From positions 5,074,501 through 5,138,500 of the forward strand of contig JAPVLO010000073.1 in assembly GCA_027257055.1 (NCBI GenBank): a stretch of 64,000 bases of DNA, written 5' to 3'. Both the position numbers and the translations under genes were made by a program. Shown here one piece after another: positions 36,236-47,546 of this stretch; position 1 is the stretch's first letter, and each line of letters opens with the position of its first letter. The stretch is from Cephalopachus bancanus (taxonomy: Eukaryota; Chordata; Mammalia; Primates; Tarsiidae). The notes below the pieces were generated by a model, which made no database searches, was not told where the DNA came from, and worked only from the letters and a program-made list of their open reading frames with translations.

Positions 36236-37669
36236 TCTATTTTGTTAACTATTAATTTTTGTTGTATTTTCAGCTCCTTTGTTACTTTTTCTTTTGCTGT
36301 CTTTCTTTGTGATTTATTGATTTTTTGTAGTTGTACGATTTTATTCTTTACTCTTTATTTTTGTGTATCTACTAAATTTTTTTCCCATTGGGGTTACCAT
36401 GAGGCTTACATAGACATCTTAGAGTTATGTAACATCCTGGATAATTTATTTTACCTTGATAGTAAATTTCATTGCATACCAAAACTGCATTTTTACTTCT
36501 CCACCCCCTTATTTTATGCTAGTGATGTGATAGTTTTCATCTTTTTATATTGTGTATCCATTACAATTATTGTAGCTATAGTTTTTTAATGCCTTTGGTT
36601 TTTTTAACTTCAACACTAGCATTAAAAGTAATGTATGCACCACAATTACAGTATTAGAATAGTCTAAATTTGACTATATAATCATCTTTATCAGTGAGTT
36701 TTATACTGTCATATGTTTTCATGATGTTATTTGGCATCCTTTTGTTTCAACTTGAAAAACTCCATTTAACATTTATTGTAAGGCAGGACAAATGGTGATG
36801 AATTCCATCACTATTTGTTTGGGAATTTTTTTTTAATATTTTTATAAAAGTTTTATTGGGCATAATATCTCAGTTGGAAGATTTTTTTTCCTTCTGGCAC
36901 TTTGAATATATCATTTTACTCACTTCTTGTCTGCAAGGTATCTGCTGAGCAATTTATTGATAGTTGTATGGAAGTTTCTAGTATATTACAAGTCTCTTTT
37001 CTCTTGCTCCTTTCAAGATTCTCTCCTTGTCTTTGACATTTTGACAATTTTATTGAAATATGTTTTGAAATAATCGTCTGTGAGTTAATCTTTCTTAGGG
37101 ACCTATAAGCTTCATGAATCTGGATGTCCACTTCCTTCCTTAGACTGGAAAATTTTCAGCCATTATTTCTTTTAAAAAGCTTTTGCCCCTTTTCTCTTTC
37201 TTCCTTTGGGACTCCCATAATCCGTACATTTATTTGCTTCATGGTATCCCATAGTTCCTGTATACTTTCTTTATTCTTTTTGTTTTTCTAATTGGCTAAT
37301 TTCAAATGGCCTGTCTTTTACTCAATTTTTTATTATGCATAATTGAGTTTGCTGTTGAAGTTCTCTATGGAATTTTTTATTTCTGTCATTGTATTCTTCA
37401 GTTTCAGGTTTTTGTTTGTTTTTTTAAATGTGGTTGCTACTTCTTTATTAAAATTATAATTTTCTTTATGCATTGTTTACTGATTTTATTTAGTTGACTA
37501 TCTGTGTTCTCCATCTCACTGCACTTTAAAATGATTATTTTGAATTATTTATTAGGGAATTTGTAGACTTCCATTTCTTCAAAACTGGTTACTGGAGCTT
37601 TATCAATTTCCTTTGGTGGTGTATTGTTTGTCTGATTCTTTGTGATCCATTTAGCCTTGTGTTGGTGTC

Positions 37670-38031
37670 TGTCCTAGTCTGTTTGGACTGCTATAACAAA
37701 ATGCCATTGCATGGATAGCTTATAATCAGCAGAAATTTATTTATCATGATTCTAGAGGCTGGAAAGGCCAAAATCACATGGTCAGCAGATTTGGTTTTTG
37801 ATGAGGGCTCATTGCTCCTTATAAATAGCATCTCCTCACTGTGTCCTAATACCATGGAAGGGACAAACAAGCTCATTTAGGCTTATTTCATAAAGGCACT
37901 AATCCATTCATGAGAATTCTGTTCTTATAATCTAATAACCTCTCAAAACCCCCCACAACTTAATACCATCACCTTTGGGTTAGGTTTCAATATAGAAATT
38001 TTAGGGGAATATAAACATTCAGACTATAGCA
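37670..38031 (-). mobile_element. Solo MLT1-type LTR with 5-bp TSD
   Basis: Read on the plus strand it begins tgtcctagtctgtttggact and ends cagactatagca, so the LTR is TG...CA on the minus strand. It is exactly flanked by gtgtc at 37665-37669 and 38032-38036, the 5-bp duplication expected for MaLR/ERVL insertions. It lies in the 5' UTR of the older L1 and is about 362 bp long, normal for MLT1A-like LTRs. Confidence 0.9.
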
Positions 38032-39130
38032 GTGTCTGTGTATTTTAAGCAGCAAACACTTCTTCCAGTTTTTACAGATTGGTTTTGACAGGTAAAACCT
38101 TTCTTCTGTTGGGTATCCCTGGTTATGAAATTTTCACTGACATCTCAGCTGAGTGGGATTAGAGCTTTGTCATGTGGTTGCTGCTGGATTCACAGTAAAG
38201 TATGTGATTGGTGGGTCTATTACCAGCAGTTCCAGTGAGTGCTGATCCTATCTAATATCTGGAGGGCTGCCTCTAGGGCACTGATTAGTAGGCATGACTC
38301 TGGGACAAAGGTCTGCTTCAGGATCCAAAGTTACATCTATGAATAGAGTGGGCCTATTACCAGATGCACTCACAGGTGTAACTCCTGCCAGGTCTTAGGA
38401 GAGGGCTTCTATTGAATAAATGAGTGACTCCCTGGACAGGAATAACTGGCTCCAGATCACTGCAGAGAAGCACCAGAACCAATTCACAGGGTTGTTTCAG
38501 TGGACACAGCAGATACAGATCTGCAGGCTGGACTTCGGGAACATATATGAACTAGCTTGGTTCCTGGATTAGCAGAATCACTTCTGGACCACTGCTGAAG
38601 GAAGCTGCAACTGATTTTAGGGTTGCTTCAAGATCCTTAGTAGGACTGAGATTGGCAGGACTGCCTTCAAGGGCATGGATGAGCATATCTTCTAGGTATG
38701 CTCATACCTGGGGCAGGTCTGCTCCCAGACGACAGGTGAGATGGGCTGGAGCCAAGCAACAGGGCCATTTCAGTGTATGCTATGGAATGGAAGTTAACAG
38801 ACCTGTCTCTAGGGTCATGAGCATGTGTCTCCTGATGGCTCCTTGTGTTGGTAGGACTGCTTCCAGGCCATAGTTGAGAGGGACTGGAGCCAGATCATGA
38901 GCCACTTTAGGGTCAACAGCCAGAATGAGGTCAGCTAGTATCCAAGCAACCATAGCCATCTATAGTCACGTGAGGCACAGATGAATGCGACTCCAGCCAG
39001 ACACGTTTGCAGATGGTGCTAGTAGCAGGACCAAGGCCAAGCCAGACTTATGTAAGTACACAAGAAAATGGGGCTCTTTTCAGCACTATGGCCCGGATCA
39101 CAGTGGGTAAGCCTGCCACCTGGGCATGAT
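38032..39130 (-). mobile_element. 5' UTR of the older L1
   Basis: Higher GC than its surroundings. Contains recurrent phrases such as gactggagccagatcatg, then aggactgcttccaggcca, then ggcaggactgccttcaag, which suggests internal repeats. Position and content fit an L1M-type 5' UTR. The end near 39130 is approximate. The frames here are not coding. Confidence 0.65.
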
Positions 39131-40859
39131 ATTGCGATCTTGCTGATATCAATTCTCTGAATATTTTATTATAGTTTCCCTATTATGTAGTATTACATAG
39201 GGCTAAAACTAGAAAGTGCCATACAAAATTTTATATTCTTCTTTGCTTTGTGAAATTCTGTAACTGTGAATTGTTAGTGTTTGTGAAAATCCTCAAGTAT
39301 TTCATTAATTATATGATATCTAGTAGTTCATATTCTACTGCCAATTTTTTTTTTTGGTAATATCATAAAGTATTCTACAACAAAGTATTTCTTCTTTATT
39401 GGTAATTTTGATAGGGCTGATTCAAATTAAAAATGTGCACTTTTTTGTTCCAAACATCTAAAGATTGAGAAAAATATGATTTATTATTAATATCCTTGTA
39501 TCATTTGTAATTTACTAGTGTTTTAATAATGGGTTACTTCTTTTGAATTTTCATATTTTACTTTTAATGCATCAAATATATTATTTACAGTGAATCTTGT
39601 TTATGGAAACTTCAAGGTTAACTTTGATACTCTGCAAATTTTGAGATTGCAGGTTGATTAAGCAAGTATTTTTGAAGTCAGTTGAGTCTCATGATAAGAT
39701 GTTCTCAAAGAAGCAAGGAACTAGATAGAGAATTTCAACAACATTAAACTTAGGGGTAGAATATATATTTTGGGAAGTTTGTTTTCCAATGATGTTTCTG
39801 CATAGCAGCACATGAGTGTGTCATCAATATTTGTCCTTAGTTTTACTCAATGTTGTCATTGTCACTGGTTGAAATGTTCCCCAAATATTACTGAGGAAAA
39901 TAACTTATTAGGATAGAAAGTAGTTCCCACACTAGAGCAAAACACCTTTAAAAAAAACTTGTCTTATATTAAAGATAATTTTTCTTTCAAGAACAGTGAA
40001 GGAAAGGTCAGATTTATCCTCTTTCTTATTTGAATATAGGTTTAATTCCCATATAGATTTAAAAATAAAGTAAAAAATAGCAATTTAGATGATACCAGAG
40101 AGAATAATTTGGGAAAAAATGCTTATATTTAGTAAAGACGTCATTTAATATTCAGAATTCCTTTAGCATTAATTGATTTCTAAAGCTCAAATCCTGAAGA
40201 CAATATCCATCCTCTTAAATTTTATTCAGTTTATTGACTCAAAAGGATGGAATTGAAAATGATTGCAAAAGGTTCATAAACTTTAATAGATGACAAGCTG
40301 GGTTAGCTACTTAGTGTTAGAAGCAACTCTGAAAATCATTTTCTAGGTTCTTATAAAATGATTGCCTTGACTCCTAAACCATCCTCACATAAAATTCCTT
40401 ACACAGTCTCCTGACACTCCCTTTGGTTTTATTTATTAGCCATTATCACTTATTGTTGAAAAATACATTTAACTTTAGATTCCTCGTAGTACAAAGTAAG
40501 CTCATTTATTCTTATGTAAAAACTTTATAAATATTGACAATTGGCATAAACTTGAATGTCTTTTTTACTTCCTTTAAGTAGTAATATTTCAATATTTTGT
40601 GAGGCAAATCTTGCTTTACCTGTGGTATCTTAAAGTCAATATAAGAAAAATAATGTAATAACTTTAAATTTAAAAAATATTTCACTCTTCTCCTTTTCTG
40701 TCTTTTAAAATAGGTAACAGTAGTCCAGTATGTTAGTTTACAAAATCAAAATAATGTATTACATCTAATGTATTCTTGTTTAATTTCCAGAATATACTCT
40801 GGTTAGTCGATTTTCTTTTTAATTTTTCTGTTTTCTGCTACCAACAATGTCATAGACTT
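39131..40859. other. AT-rich unique sequence, no gene seen
   Basis: About 1.7 kb with no recognised repeat or coding signal. Confidence 0.45.
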
Positions 40860-41260
40860 TTATTCATTTCAAATATATCTCTTCCCTTCGACCAAGATTT
40901 TCACTTGGTCCGTACTCCTATTTTTTCACATTGGCATACACTCTACCCAGAAAACATTCCTTTTACTTTATATAAATTCTGTTTCCTTGTTAATTGCCAC
41001 ATGAACCTTTACAGAAAACATACCATGATTGGCTCCTCTTATTATTCTTCCCTCTGTTCAGCCTGCTCTCGGAATCCATGTGCTCAATTTATACTGTGTT
41101 AATTTGTTCAGCTGGTAATGTTGCTTTGTACATTTTTCTTAGATCTGTAAGAGTATGTGGATTTAATCTCTCTCATTCACTAGACTGTGAACTTCAAATA
41201 GAGATGCCACATCTTTATATTGTCATCTGTATTTCCTTTCTCCTATTCTTCTTCCTATTA
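40860..41260 (+). mobile_element. L2 relic, sense
   Basis: Order follows sense L2: a cagaaaacattccttttact segment, a middle block, then ctcattcactagactgtgaa and gagatgccacatctttatat, equivalent to the L2 'agactgtgagctcc...gcagggacc' part. Strongly diverged. Confidence 0.55.
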
Positions 41261-42154
41261 CTGGCCATGATATGCAAAGATGGATAACTTTCTGATCTAT
41301 TGAAATGTAGCTAGGATGTTCTCATTGTAGATCACTATAGTTTATTACTTTGATAAGACATGAATGTCATTTCCAGCAGGGTTGTGATGATAAATGAATT
41401 AGACTAGGAAATAAACATAAAGATGAACTAAACTGGTTTATAATAAATATCAATAAATAAATATAAAGGAACTATATAATACTATTTTATATTAATTTCT
41501 GCAAAAAGCTGCCAATTATTATTTTGAAAAGAATATATGTTATGAAACCTGTACAAAAGCAGTTTACCTTGTTTTAAAATGTACAATCCATCTTCATTTT
41601 ATATATGTATTTAACATCATTAGTTTATGACTGAAGAAATAAAAGAGACTTTTTATTTGAGTGCTGGTTGCTAGAGTTCACAAGACTTCAACCATAGCTC
41701 TTTGCCTGAATCACAGACATTTCATCTGGGTGAGGTGATAAGAAGGTGCCTGGTCAAGTTTACAAATATGGCAGACCCAAGTCTCCTTTCTCTTTAATTG
41801 TTTCAATTTCATCAACTTCTTACCAGTCTCAGAAAAGTTGCCCACTCACTTAAAAAAAAAGTTATGATTGTAACCAGGGCAAGTTTATTTTTATTAGATT
41901 TTATAACACTGATTTCCTCTTAATGACAGTAATAGTGAATATCCTTAGAAACTGCTAAGTCACTTGTAGTTTACTGAACAATTTGTGAGTGCAATCAACT
42001 CAGATTTGAGATATTTCCTGACAATCTAATGGCATGGCTACATTAAATTTATTTTATTAGATGACTTTTAATCCATTTAATTAAATAACTGCACAAGTTC
42101 TAGGCAGGGTGATTTATTTACTTGTGTATGCTTGAAAATAACTGATGGATTGAT
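41261..42154. other. Unique sequence, no gene seen
   Basis: AT-rich, no gene or clear repeat. Confidence 0.4.
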
Positions 42155-42385
42155 GATTGATTTAGTGTCAAGATCTTTCTCTGCTGCCCACGTTGGAGTT
42201 CAGTAGCATGATCATGGCTCACGACAGTCTCCAACTTCTAGCCTCAAGCCATCCTCCTGCATGAGCCTATAAAAGGAGGTGGTGGACTATAATGTGTCAC
42301 CATACCTGCCAAATTTTTTCTTTATTTTTTGAGGAGACAAGGTGTCAGTATATTGACCAGTAGGTCTTGAACTCCCAGGTTCATG
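42155..42385 (-). mobile_element. Very old Alu relic, antisense
   Basis: Decayed antisense Alu: tctctgctgcccacgttgga, catgatcatggctcacgaca, later ggtcttgaactcccaggttc. The 5' head is missing and an insertion of about 20 bp sits in the middle. Confidence 0.7.
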
Positions 42386-42547
42386 AATTATTTTCATGAA
42401 AATATTAATATTTAAAATTTAGTATTGATGTTCCTAAGGCCTGCATTAAATTCACTCTATTAATTTCCCAGTGTAGATAATATTGAAAATTACTAGAAAC
42501 TAAATTTAGAATTAAGAAAATTAGTTTTATCTATTTATTTATTTATT

Positions 42548-42701
42548 TTTTGAGTTGGAGTCTCACTCTGTTGCCCAGACTGGAGTGCAGTGGCCGCTCC
42601 CGGTCACTGCTGCCTCGACCCACTAGGCTCTGGCGATCCTTCCACCTCAGCCTTTCTAGTAGCCGGAATTACAGGCATGCGCTACCATACCCGGCTGATT
42701 T
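42548..42701 (-). mobile_element. 5'-truncated Alu, right arm only
   Basis: Antisense younger-type right arm from gagttggagtctcactctg to cgctaccatacccggctg, then a TTTA-rich sequence. The left arm is absent. A tttatttatttatttatttt tract precedes it. Confidence 0.9.
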
Positions 42702-42851
42702 TTTATTTGATTTATTTATTTTATCTGACAAATTAAACATATTTAAAAGAGCATTTTTTTATTATTAAAAGAAAAGAATCTTCATTAAGATTACTTAAAT
42801 ATATTATACTCCACAGTAAATATTCAATTTGCCTCACTTATTTGTAATAGC

Positions 42852-42940
42852 AATCCTGGAGCAACCCCTTCAGGTTCCCTCCCACTGTGGGAGCTTTTCT
42901 GTTCTCTCAATAAATCCTACTTTCTCAAATATATATATAT
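42852..42940 (+). mobile_element. ERV1-like LTR fragment with poly(A) signal
   Basis: tcccactgtgggagcttttc followed by tgttctctcaataaatccta is the R/U5-type part of a gammaretrovirus-like LTR, with the AATAAA signal near 42910. Only about 90 bp remains and no viral coding sequence accompanies it. Confidence 0.55.
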
Positions 42941-43338
42941 TTTTAAAAAACAGTGATCCCAAAAGGTGTGTACAATTTGTATCTTAATAAATATGTTTTC
43001 ATGTAAGGAGTATAATAAGAGGAGTAGAAGCACAATAAGAGATATAAAATTATACTTGCCTTAATTTTAAAATGCATTTAATATGGTTCACAGAGTACAT
43101 TTAACAAGTTTAAATTGTCAATAGATTTTCAAAAATGAACACAGGAATGATGTCTCCCATCAGTATATGCAAATGTATTTGTCTTGAAAGACAATACATT
43201 AAAAGTTAACCTTTTATCATTATATAGTGTCTTTTTGCATCTTTTAAAATTTTTGATAGCTTAAAGGTTGTTTTGTCTGAGATCACAACTCCTGCCTTCT
43301 TTTGTGATTCATTTGCCTAGAAACTCATTTTCCATCCT

Positions 43339-44004
43339 TTAACTTTGAGTCTGTGTGTCCCTTGTAGTGAGATGAGTCTCCTGAATGCAACAAATAATTA
43401 GGTCATGGTTTCTCATCCAGTTTGCCATTCTGTGTCTTTTCAGGGGTGCATTTGGTCCATTCACATTCAGGTTGATTATTGAAATGTGATTGTTTATCCC
43501 TGTCATGAGGTTGTTATAGTTTTTTCTTTGCTTGTTTTCTTTTGGCTTTGGGGTTGATGTATATGTGTGTTTTTCAGTTTCTTGTTGTGCTAAATTCTCT
43601 GTTGATTCTGTGCTCTGCTGTAGTCTTGGGAAGTGTGTGATCATTTTTTTTTCTTTCTTCTGTGCTTAATACCTTTTTAAGTGTCTCCTGTAGTGTTGGT
43701 CTGGAAGCTGCATAATCTCTTAGGGATTGATGTCTGGGAAAGATTTTAATTCTCCATCACTGATGAAACTGAGCTAGGCTGGATAGGAAATTCCTGGTTG
43801 AAATTTTTCATCTTTGAGGACTTTGGATATAGGGCTCCAGTTCCTTCTTGCTTGTAGTGTTTCTGCCCATAGTTCTGCTGTTATTCTGATTGGTTTTCCC
43901 CAGTAGTAGTCTAACTTTTCTCTCTTGCTGCCTTTAGGATTTTTTTCTTTTGTGCCTACTTTGTGTAGGCAAATTACTATGTGTCTAGGGATTGGTCTCC
44001 TCAT
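43339..44004 (-). pseudogene. Inverted L1 arm: ORF1 C-terminus and ORF2 start
   Basis: 44004-43774 reads RRPIPRHIVICLHKVGTKEK and AELWAETLQARRNW, the ORF1 C-terminal domain, ending FQPGISYPA. The frame at about 43506-43339 reads MTGINNHISIINLNVNGPNA and IICCIQETHLTTRD, the start of the L1 endonuclease with the conserved QETH active-site motif. Confidence 0.88.
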
Positions 44005-44037
44005 TTATGTCTTGTGGGGCTTCTCTGTACCTCTTCT

Positions 44038-44457
44038 GCTTGTCTCATCACATCTCTGGTGGGAATGCAAACTAGTGCAACCTCTTTGGAAGACTGTGCA
44101 GTAATTTCTGAAAGAACTAGAAATTGACCTTCCATATGACCCAGCAATTCCCCTATTGGGAATATACCCGGAAGAACTCAAATCATTCTACAAAAAAGTT
44201 ACTGCACATATGTGTTTGTTGCAGCTCTATTCACAACAGCAAAAACATGGAACCAACCATGTTTCCCATTGAAGCTGAACTGGATTAAAAAAATGTGGTA
44301 CATATACACAACAGAATATTATGCAGCCATAAAGAAGGACAAACATATGGATTTTGTAGCAACTTGGATGGATTTAGAGTCAATCATACTCAGTGATCTA
44401 TCACAGAAACAAAGAACAGAGTACCATATGTTTTCACTCATAAGTAGACCTTGACCA
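44038..44457 (+). pseudogene. L1 ORF2 C-terminal remnant
   Basis: The sense frame gives MFVAALFTTAKTWNQPCFPL, then KKMWYIYTTEYYAAIKKDKH and ESIILSDLSQKQRTEYHMFS, the standard end of L1 ORF2. Truncated at its 5' end by the twin-priming junction. Confidence 0.88.
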
Positions 44458-44662
44458 ATTATTAAAATACTATAAGAAAGGGATTGGAAGTAGTGGGAAA
44501 CTCTCAGAGGAAGGGGTTGGGATTGGCAGTTGAGGGAAACTGCTAGGGAAAGGAAGGGCATACCTCATCAACAAGTGTACCTGCATAATCAATATTTGTA
44601 TACCTCACCCTAAATTGTACCCCACATCTTTATAATAAAAAAGAATAATATAAAAAAGTTAA

Positions 44663-45888
44663 ACGTAATATACTACATTTCAGATTGACTTTGTGTCACA
44701 GAATATAAAAAAAGATAATTTTCAAATAGTTACTCATATTGAAGAAGATTCAACTATATTAAAATTACAAATGACATATTTATTGATATTTAGAGATTCA
44801 AGTGATTAAGGAAATGAAATGATTAGATTTCCTACCAATTATGGGAGAACGAATAGGTGTTAGGTTGTATAGATACACTTTTACAGCAACAACTTAAATA
44901 GTTCTTAGGTTTCATGCCCAGTTCTAATGATGATAACTTTGTTCTAGATAACGTATAGATATTATTACATTTAAAATAAGTATTTAAAATGATTGTAAGC
45001 TTAAAGATTATTAAAATAAACTATTTTTCATATAGGGTTTAGGAAATAAGCATGTATTTGGTGAAATAAATCTTAGAATACAGAGTAAAATTTCCCTAGG
45101 GAACCAAATTAATCTTTTGAAGAGAGAAGTCAAAACTTTTCTCTGTTCTCTAAAATCTTCATAAAGAAAATCATCAATGTTGATGGGGTGCATACTCCAG
45201 TAATTCCTCTTTCTAGTTTCTCAATTTTTCTTGTTAAAGCATTCATTCTGGGAGATAACCTGTCTTATGCTGTTTGTTCATCTTTAGTCCTGGTTCTAGT
45301 AAAAAGGAAAGTCATCCTCAATGTAATTCCAATGGAAGCTAAATTTCTCTTGCAGGTGAGGTGAGAATGACCTTTAAAATTAAAGCCAATATAAGATAAA
45401 GATGACTTTCCTAAAGTGATGCCAACTGTACTTCAAAATATATTGCTTTGCAAAAATTTCAGAAGTGAGACCAAGAATGAGACTTTAAGAACATTTGAAA
45501 ATATCCTTTTTCATGAATGCTGATTGATTTTTTATTCTTTAGAAGTGTATCTTCAGTTATTATACTAGATATCAGTGGTGGTTTTATACAGGGTTTTTGA
45601 ACATTATACATTTGATATCTCAGTAAGCTGACTGATTAAATCCACAAACCTGTAGAACTCAACTTTGAACAGAGCAGTGATCTGCTTCAGTCATAGATCA
45701 TCCTCTTTTTATACCAGAGTTAGGTTAATGTAGGAAGTAAAGAAAAAATAAAGTAGAGCTGCTGATATTACAAAAAAAACCACACGATTGGAACTAAAAA
45801 AAATACAATATAATAAGTATAAATAGTTTGTGACATTAGTCTTCCATATTTTTGTAATCTTGGAAAAAACACTTCAGTTCTCTCCATT
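44663..45888. other. Unique sequence, no gene seen
   Basis: AT-rich, no clear repeat or exon. Confidence 0.45.
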
Positions 45889-45902
45889 AAAATCTCATGA
45901 TT

Positions 45903-45998
45903 TCTTTTTTTTTTTTAAGTTCCAATAGTGGCTTTATTTTTTAAAATATCAGCAGTTCTACTTTATTTACTCTTTACTTACTACATTAACTTAACACT
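45903..45998 (-). mobile_element. Antisense poly(A)-tailed transcript fragment
   Basis: On the minus strand this reads as a short unknown sequence ending aataaagccactattggaac followed by tt and a 12-14-base A tail. The AATAAA signal (complement of 45933-45938) lies about 16 nt before the tail, as in a processed mRNA 3' end. Source gene not recognised. It shares its outer target-site duplication with the adjacent L1. Confidence 0.7.
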
Positions 45999-46977
45999 GG
46001 TATAAAAAGAGGATGAAACCATCAAGAGAACAGGGAGACAGCTCAGAAACTGGGAAAAAATATTTGCCAACTGTATATCTGACAAAGGCCTAGCATCTAG
46101 GATCCACAAGGAACTCAAACGTGCTGAAAAGGAACAAACAAACAAACAAAACCCAGCCACATTACAAAGTAGACAAAAGATATGATTAAACACTTCTCAA
46201 AAGAAGACATACGAGCAGCCAACACATACATGAAAAATGCTCAGCCTCAATAGCTATCAAAGAAATGCAAATTAAAACCATACTGAGATACCACCTACAT
46301 CAGTCAGGATGGCCATCATCAATTACTCAAAAAACAACTGATGCTGGAGAGGAAGCAGGGAAAAGGGAACACTTCTACACTGTTGGTGGGAGTATAAACT
46401 AGTACAACCTCTGTGGAAAACACTGTGGCAATTACTAAAAGATCTAAAAATCAACCTTCCATATGACCCTGCAATCCCTCTGCTGGGAATATACGTGGAG
46501 GAACTCAAATCACTCTATGAAAAAGATACCTGCACATGCATGTTTATTGCAGCATTATTCACAACAGCAAAAACATGGAACCAACCTCGCTGCCCATCAA
46601 AAGACGACTGGATAAAAAAATGTGGTACATACACACGATGGAATATTACACAGCCATACAGGAAAAAATTACAAACTTTGCAGCAACTTGGATGGACTTA
46701 GATTCTATAATACTGAGCAATCTATTACAGAAACAAAGAAATGAATGCTACATATGCTCACTCATAAGCGGGCCTTGAGCAATTATTATAATACTATAAG
46801 AAAGGGTTTGGCAGTAGTGGAAAACTGCCAGGGGAAGGCGGGGGTCGGATTGGCAGTAGTGGGAAACTGCCAGGGGTGTGGGGTGTACACCTCATCAACA
46901 AGGGTACCTGCATAATGAACATTTGAATACCTAACCTTGAATTGTACCTACATCTTTAAAATAAAAAAAAAATTTTG
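45999..46977 (+). mobile_element. 5'-truncated L1, sense
   Basis: Sense ORF2 end and 3' UTR: gggaaaaaatatttgccaac, then tcagtcaggatggccatcat, then the catatgaccctgcaatccct block, two hairpin modules (46810-46829 and 46852-46871) and an A-rich tail. Direct repeat aaatctcatgatt follows at 46978-46990 and matches 45890-45902, on the far side of the antisense fragment. Confidence 0.93.
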
Positions 46978-46990
46978 AAATCTCATGATT

Positions 46991-47449
46991 AATGAAAGAG
47001 GATTATAGTTAGATAACATTTTGGAAAGAGTAACTTCTTCACTCATGTATAGAACAAATGAAAGCCATTGTTTCTTACTTTGTGTTCTAAACTAACACAA
47101 ACAATAGTAGCTTGTTTTACATATTTAAGGAAAGTGGTAGAAATGAAGTGTTCCATAAAATCCAATAATTGCTAGCTGAACATAAATAAATCATTAATTA
47201 GTTATCCCATATCTTGTTGGTAGTACTATCTTAGTTCTTAAAATATGAAAGATATGAGTACAAATTTACTTGCAGCATTGCACTACATATCAAGAATTTC
47301 TTAGAGAAATGATGTAAGAACTAACACAAATATTTAAGCTCTATTTGGTTTTGGAGTTTGTAACACTTTGTGACAAAGAATGTGAGGACCGGAAGTGAAG
47401 ATACAGTAAGAGTAAATATTGTGAATAGAAAGGGAATATTAAATACTGT
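46991..47449. other. Unique sequence, no gene seen
   Basis: No repeat or coding signal recognised. Confidence 0.4.
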
Positions 47450-47481
47450 CTGTGTGTATGTGTTTGTGTGTGTGTGTGCGT

Positions 47482-47519
<38 letters not shown>

Positions 47520-47546
47520 TGTGTGTGTGTGAGAGAGAGAGATAGA
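47450..47546. repeat. (TG)n with CG steps, then (GA)n
   Basis: Mixed tgtgtgcgtgtgcgtgtgcg units followed by about 35 bases of pure TG, then gagagagagaga. Overlapping open frames here are repeat artefacts. Confidence 0.97.

Larger units (their letters stand above)
29395..39130 (-). mobile_element. Old, nearly complete L1 with five nested insertions
   Basis: One older L1 in reverse, traceable in order. The 3' UTR starts at about 29395 (acaaataaaattgatatatt). The ORF2 3' half follows to about 31340 and resumes at about 33363 with the block containing tttaacttcttcctttccaa. Further ORF2 runs to about 36700, ORF1 from about 36700 to 37300 and a 5' UTR up to about 39130. It is interrupted at 31.3-33.4 (L1), 33.6 (Alu), 34.8 (L1 tail), 35.9 (Alu) and 37.67 kb (solo LTR). 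Without these it would be about 6.6 kb. Both ORFs are heavily mutated. Confidence 0.8.
43210..44653 (+). mobile_element. Twin-primed L1 with large internal loss
   Basis: 43210-44037 is antisense (ORF2 N-terminal endonuclease and ORF1 C-terminal region). 44038-44653 is sense (ORF2 C-terminus and 3' UTR plus A-rich tail). Target-site duplication aaaagttaa occurs at 43201-43209 and 44654-44662, and the left site reads tt|aaaa, the L1 endonuclease preference. About 3 kb of ORF2 is missing between the two arms. Confidence 0.92.

Noticed and set aside
35930..36589. Longest open frame of the window (about 219 codons, plus strand)
   Set aside because: It runs through the antisense of an Alu and then of L1; the protein is poly-F plus translated Alu and L1 complement, not a gene.
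38652..38873. GC-richer frame that could be an exon
   Set aside because: It lies in the 5' UTR of the old L1, with similar phrases repeated nearby and no splice context.
42852..42940. Possible full endogenous retrovirus
   Set aside because: Only an LTR end of about 90 bp is visible; no primer-binding site, gag, pol or env follows.
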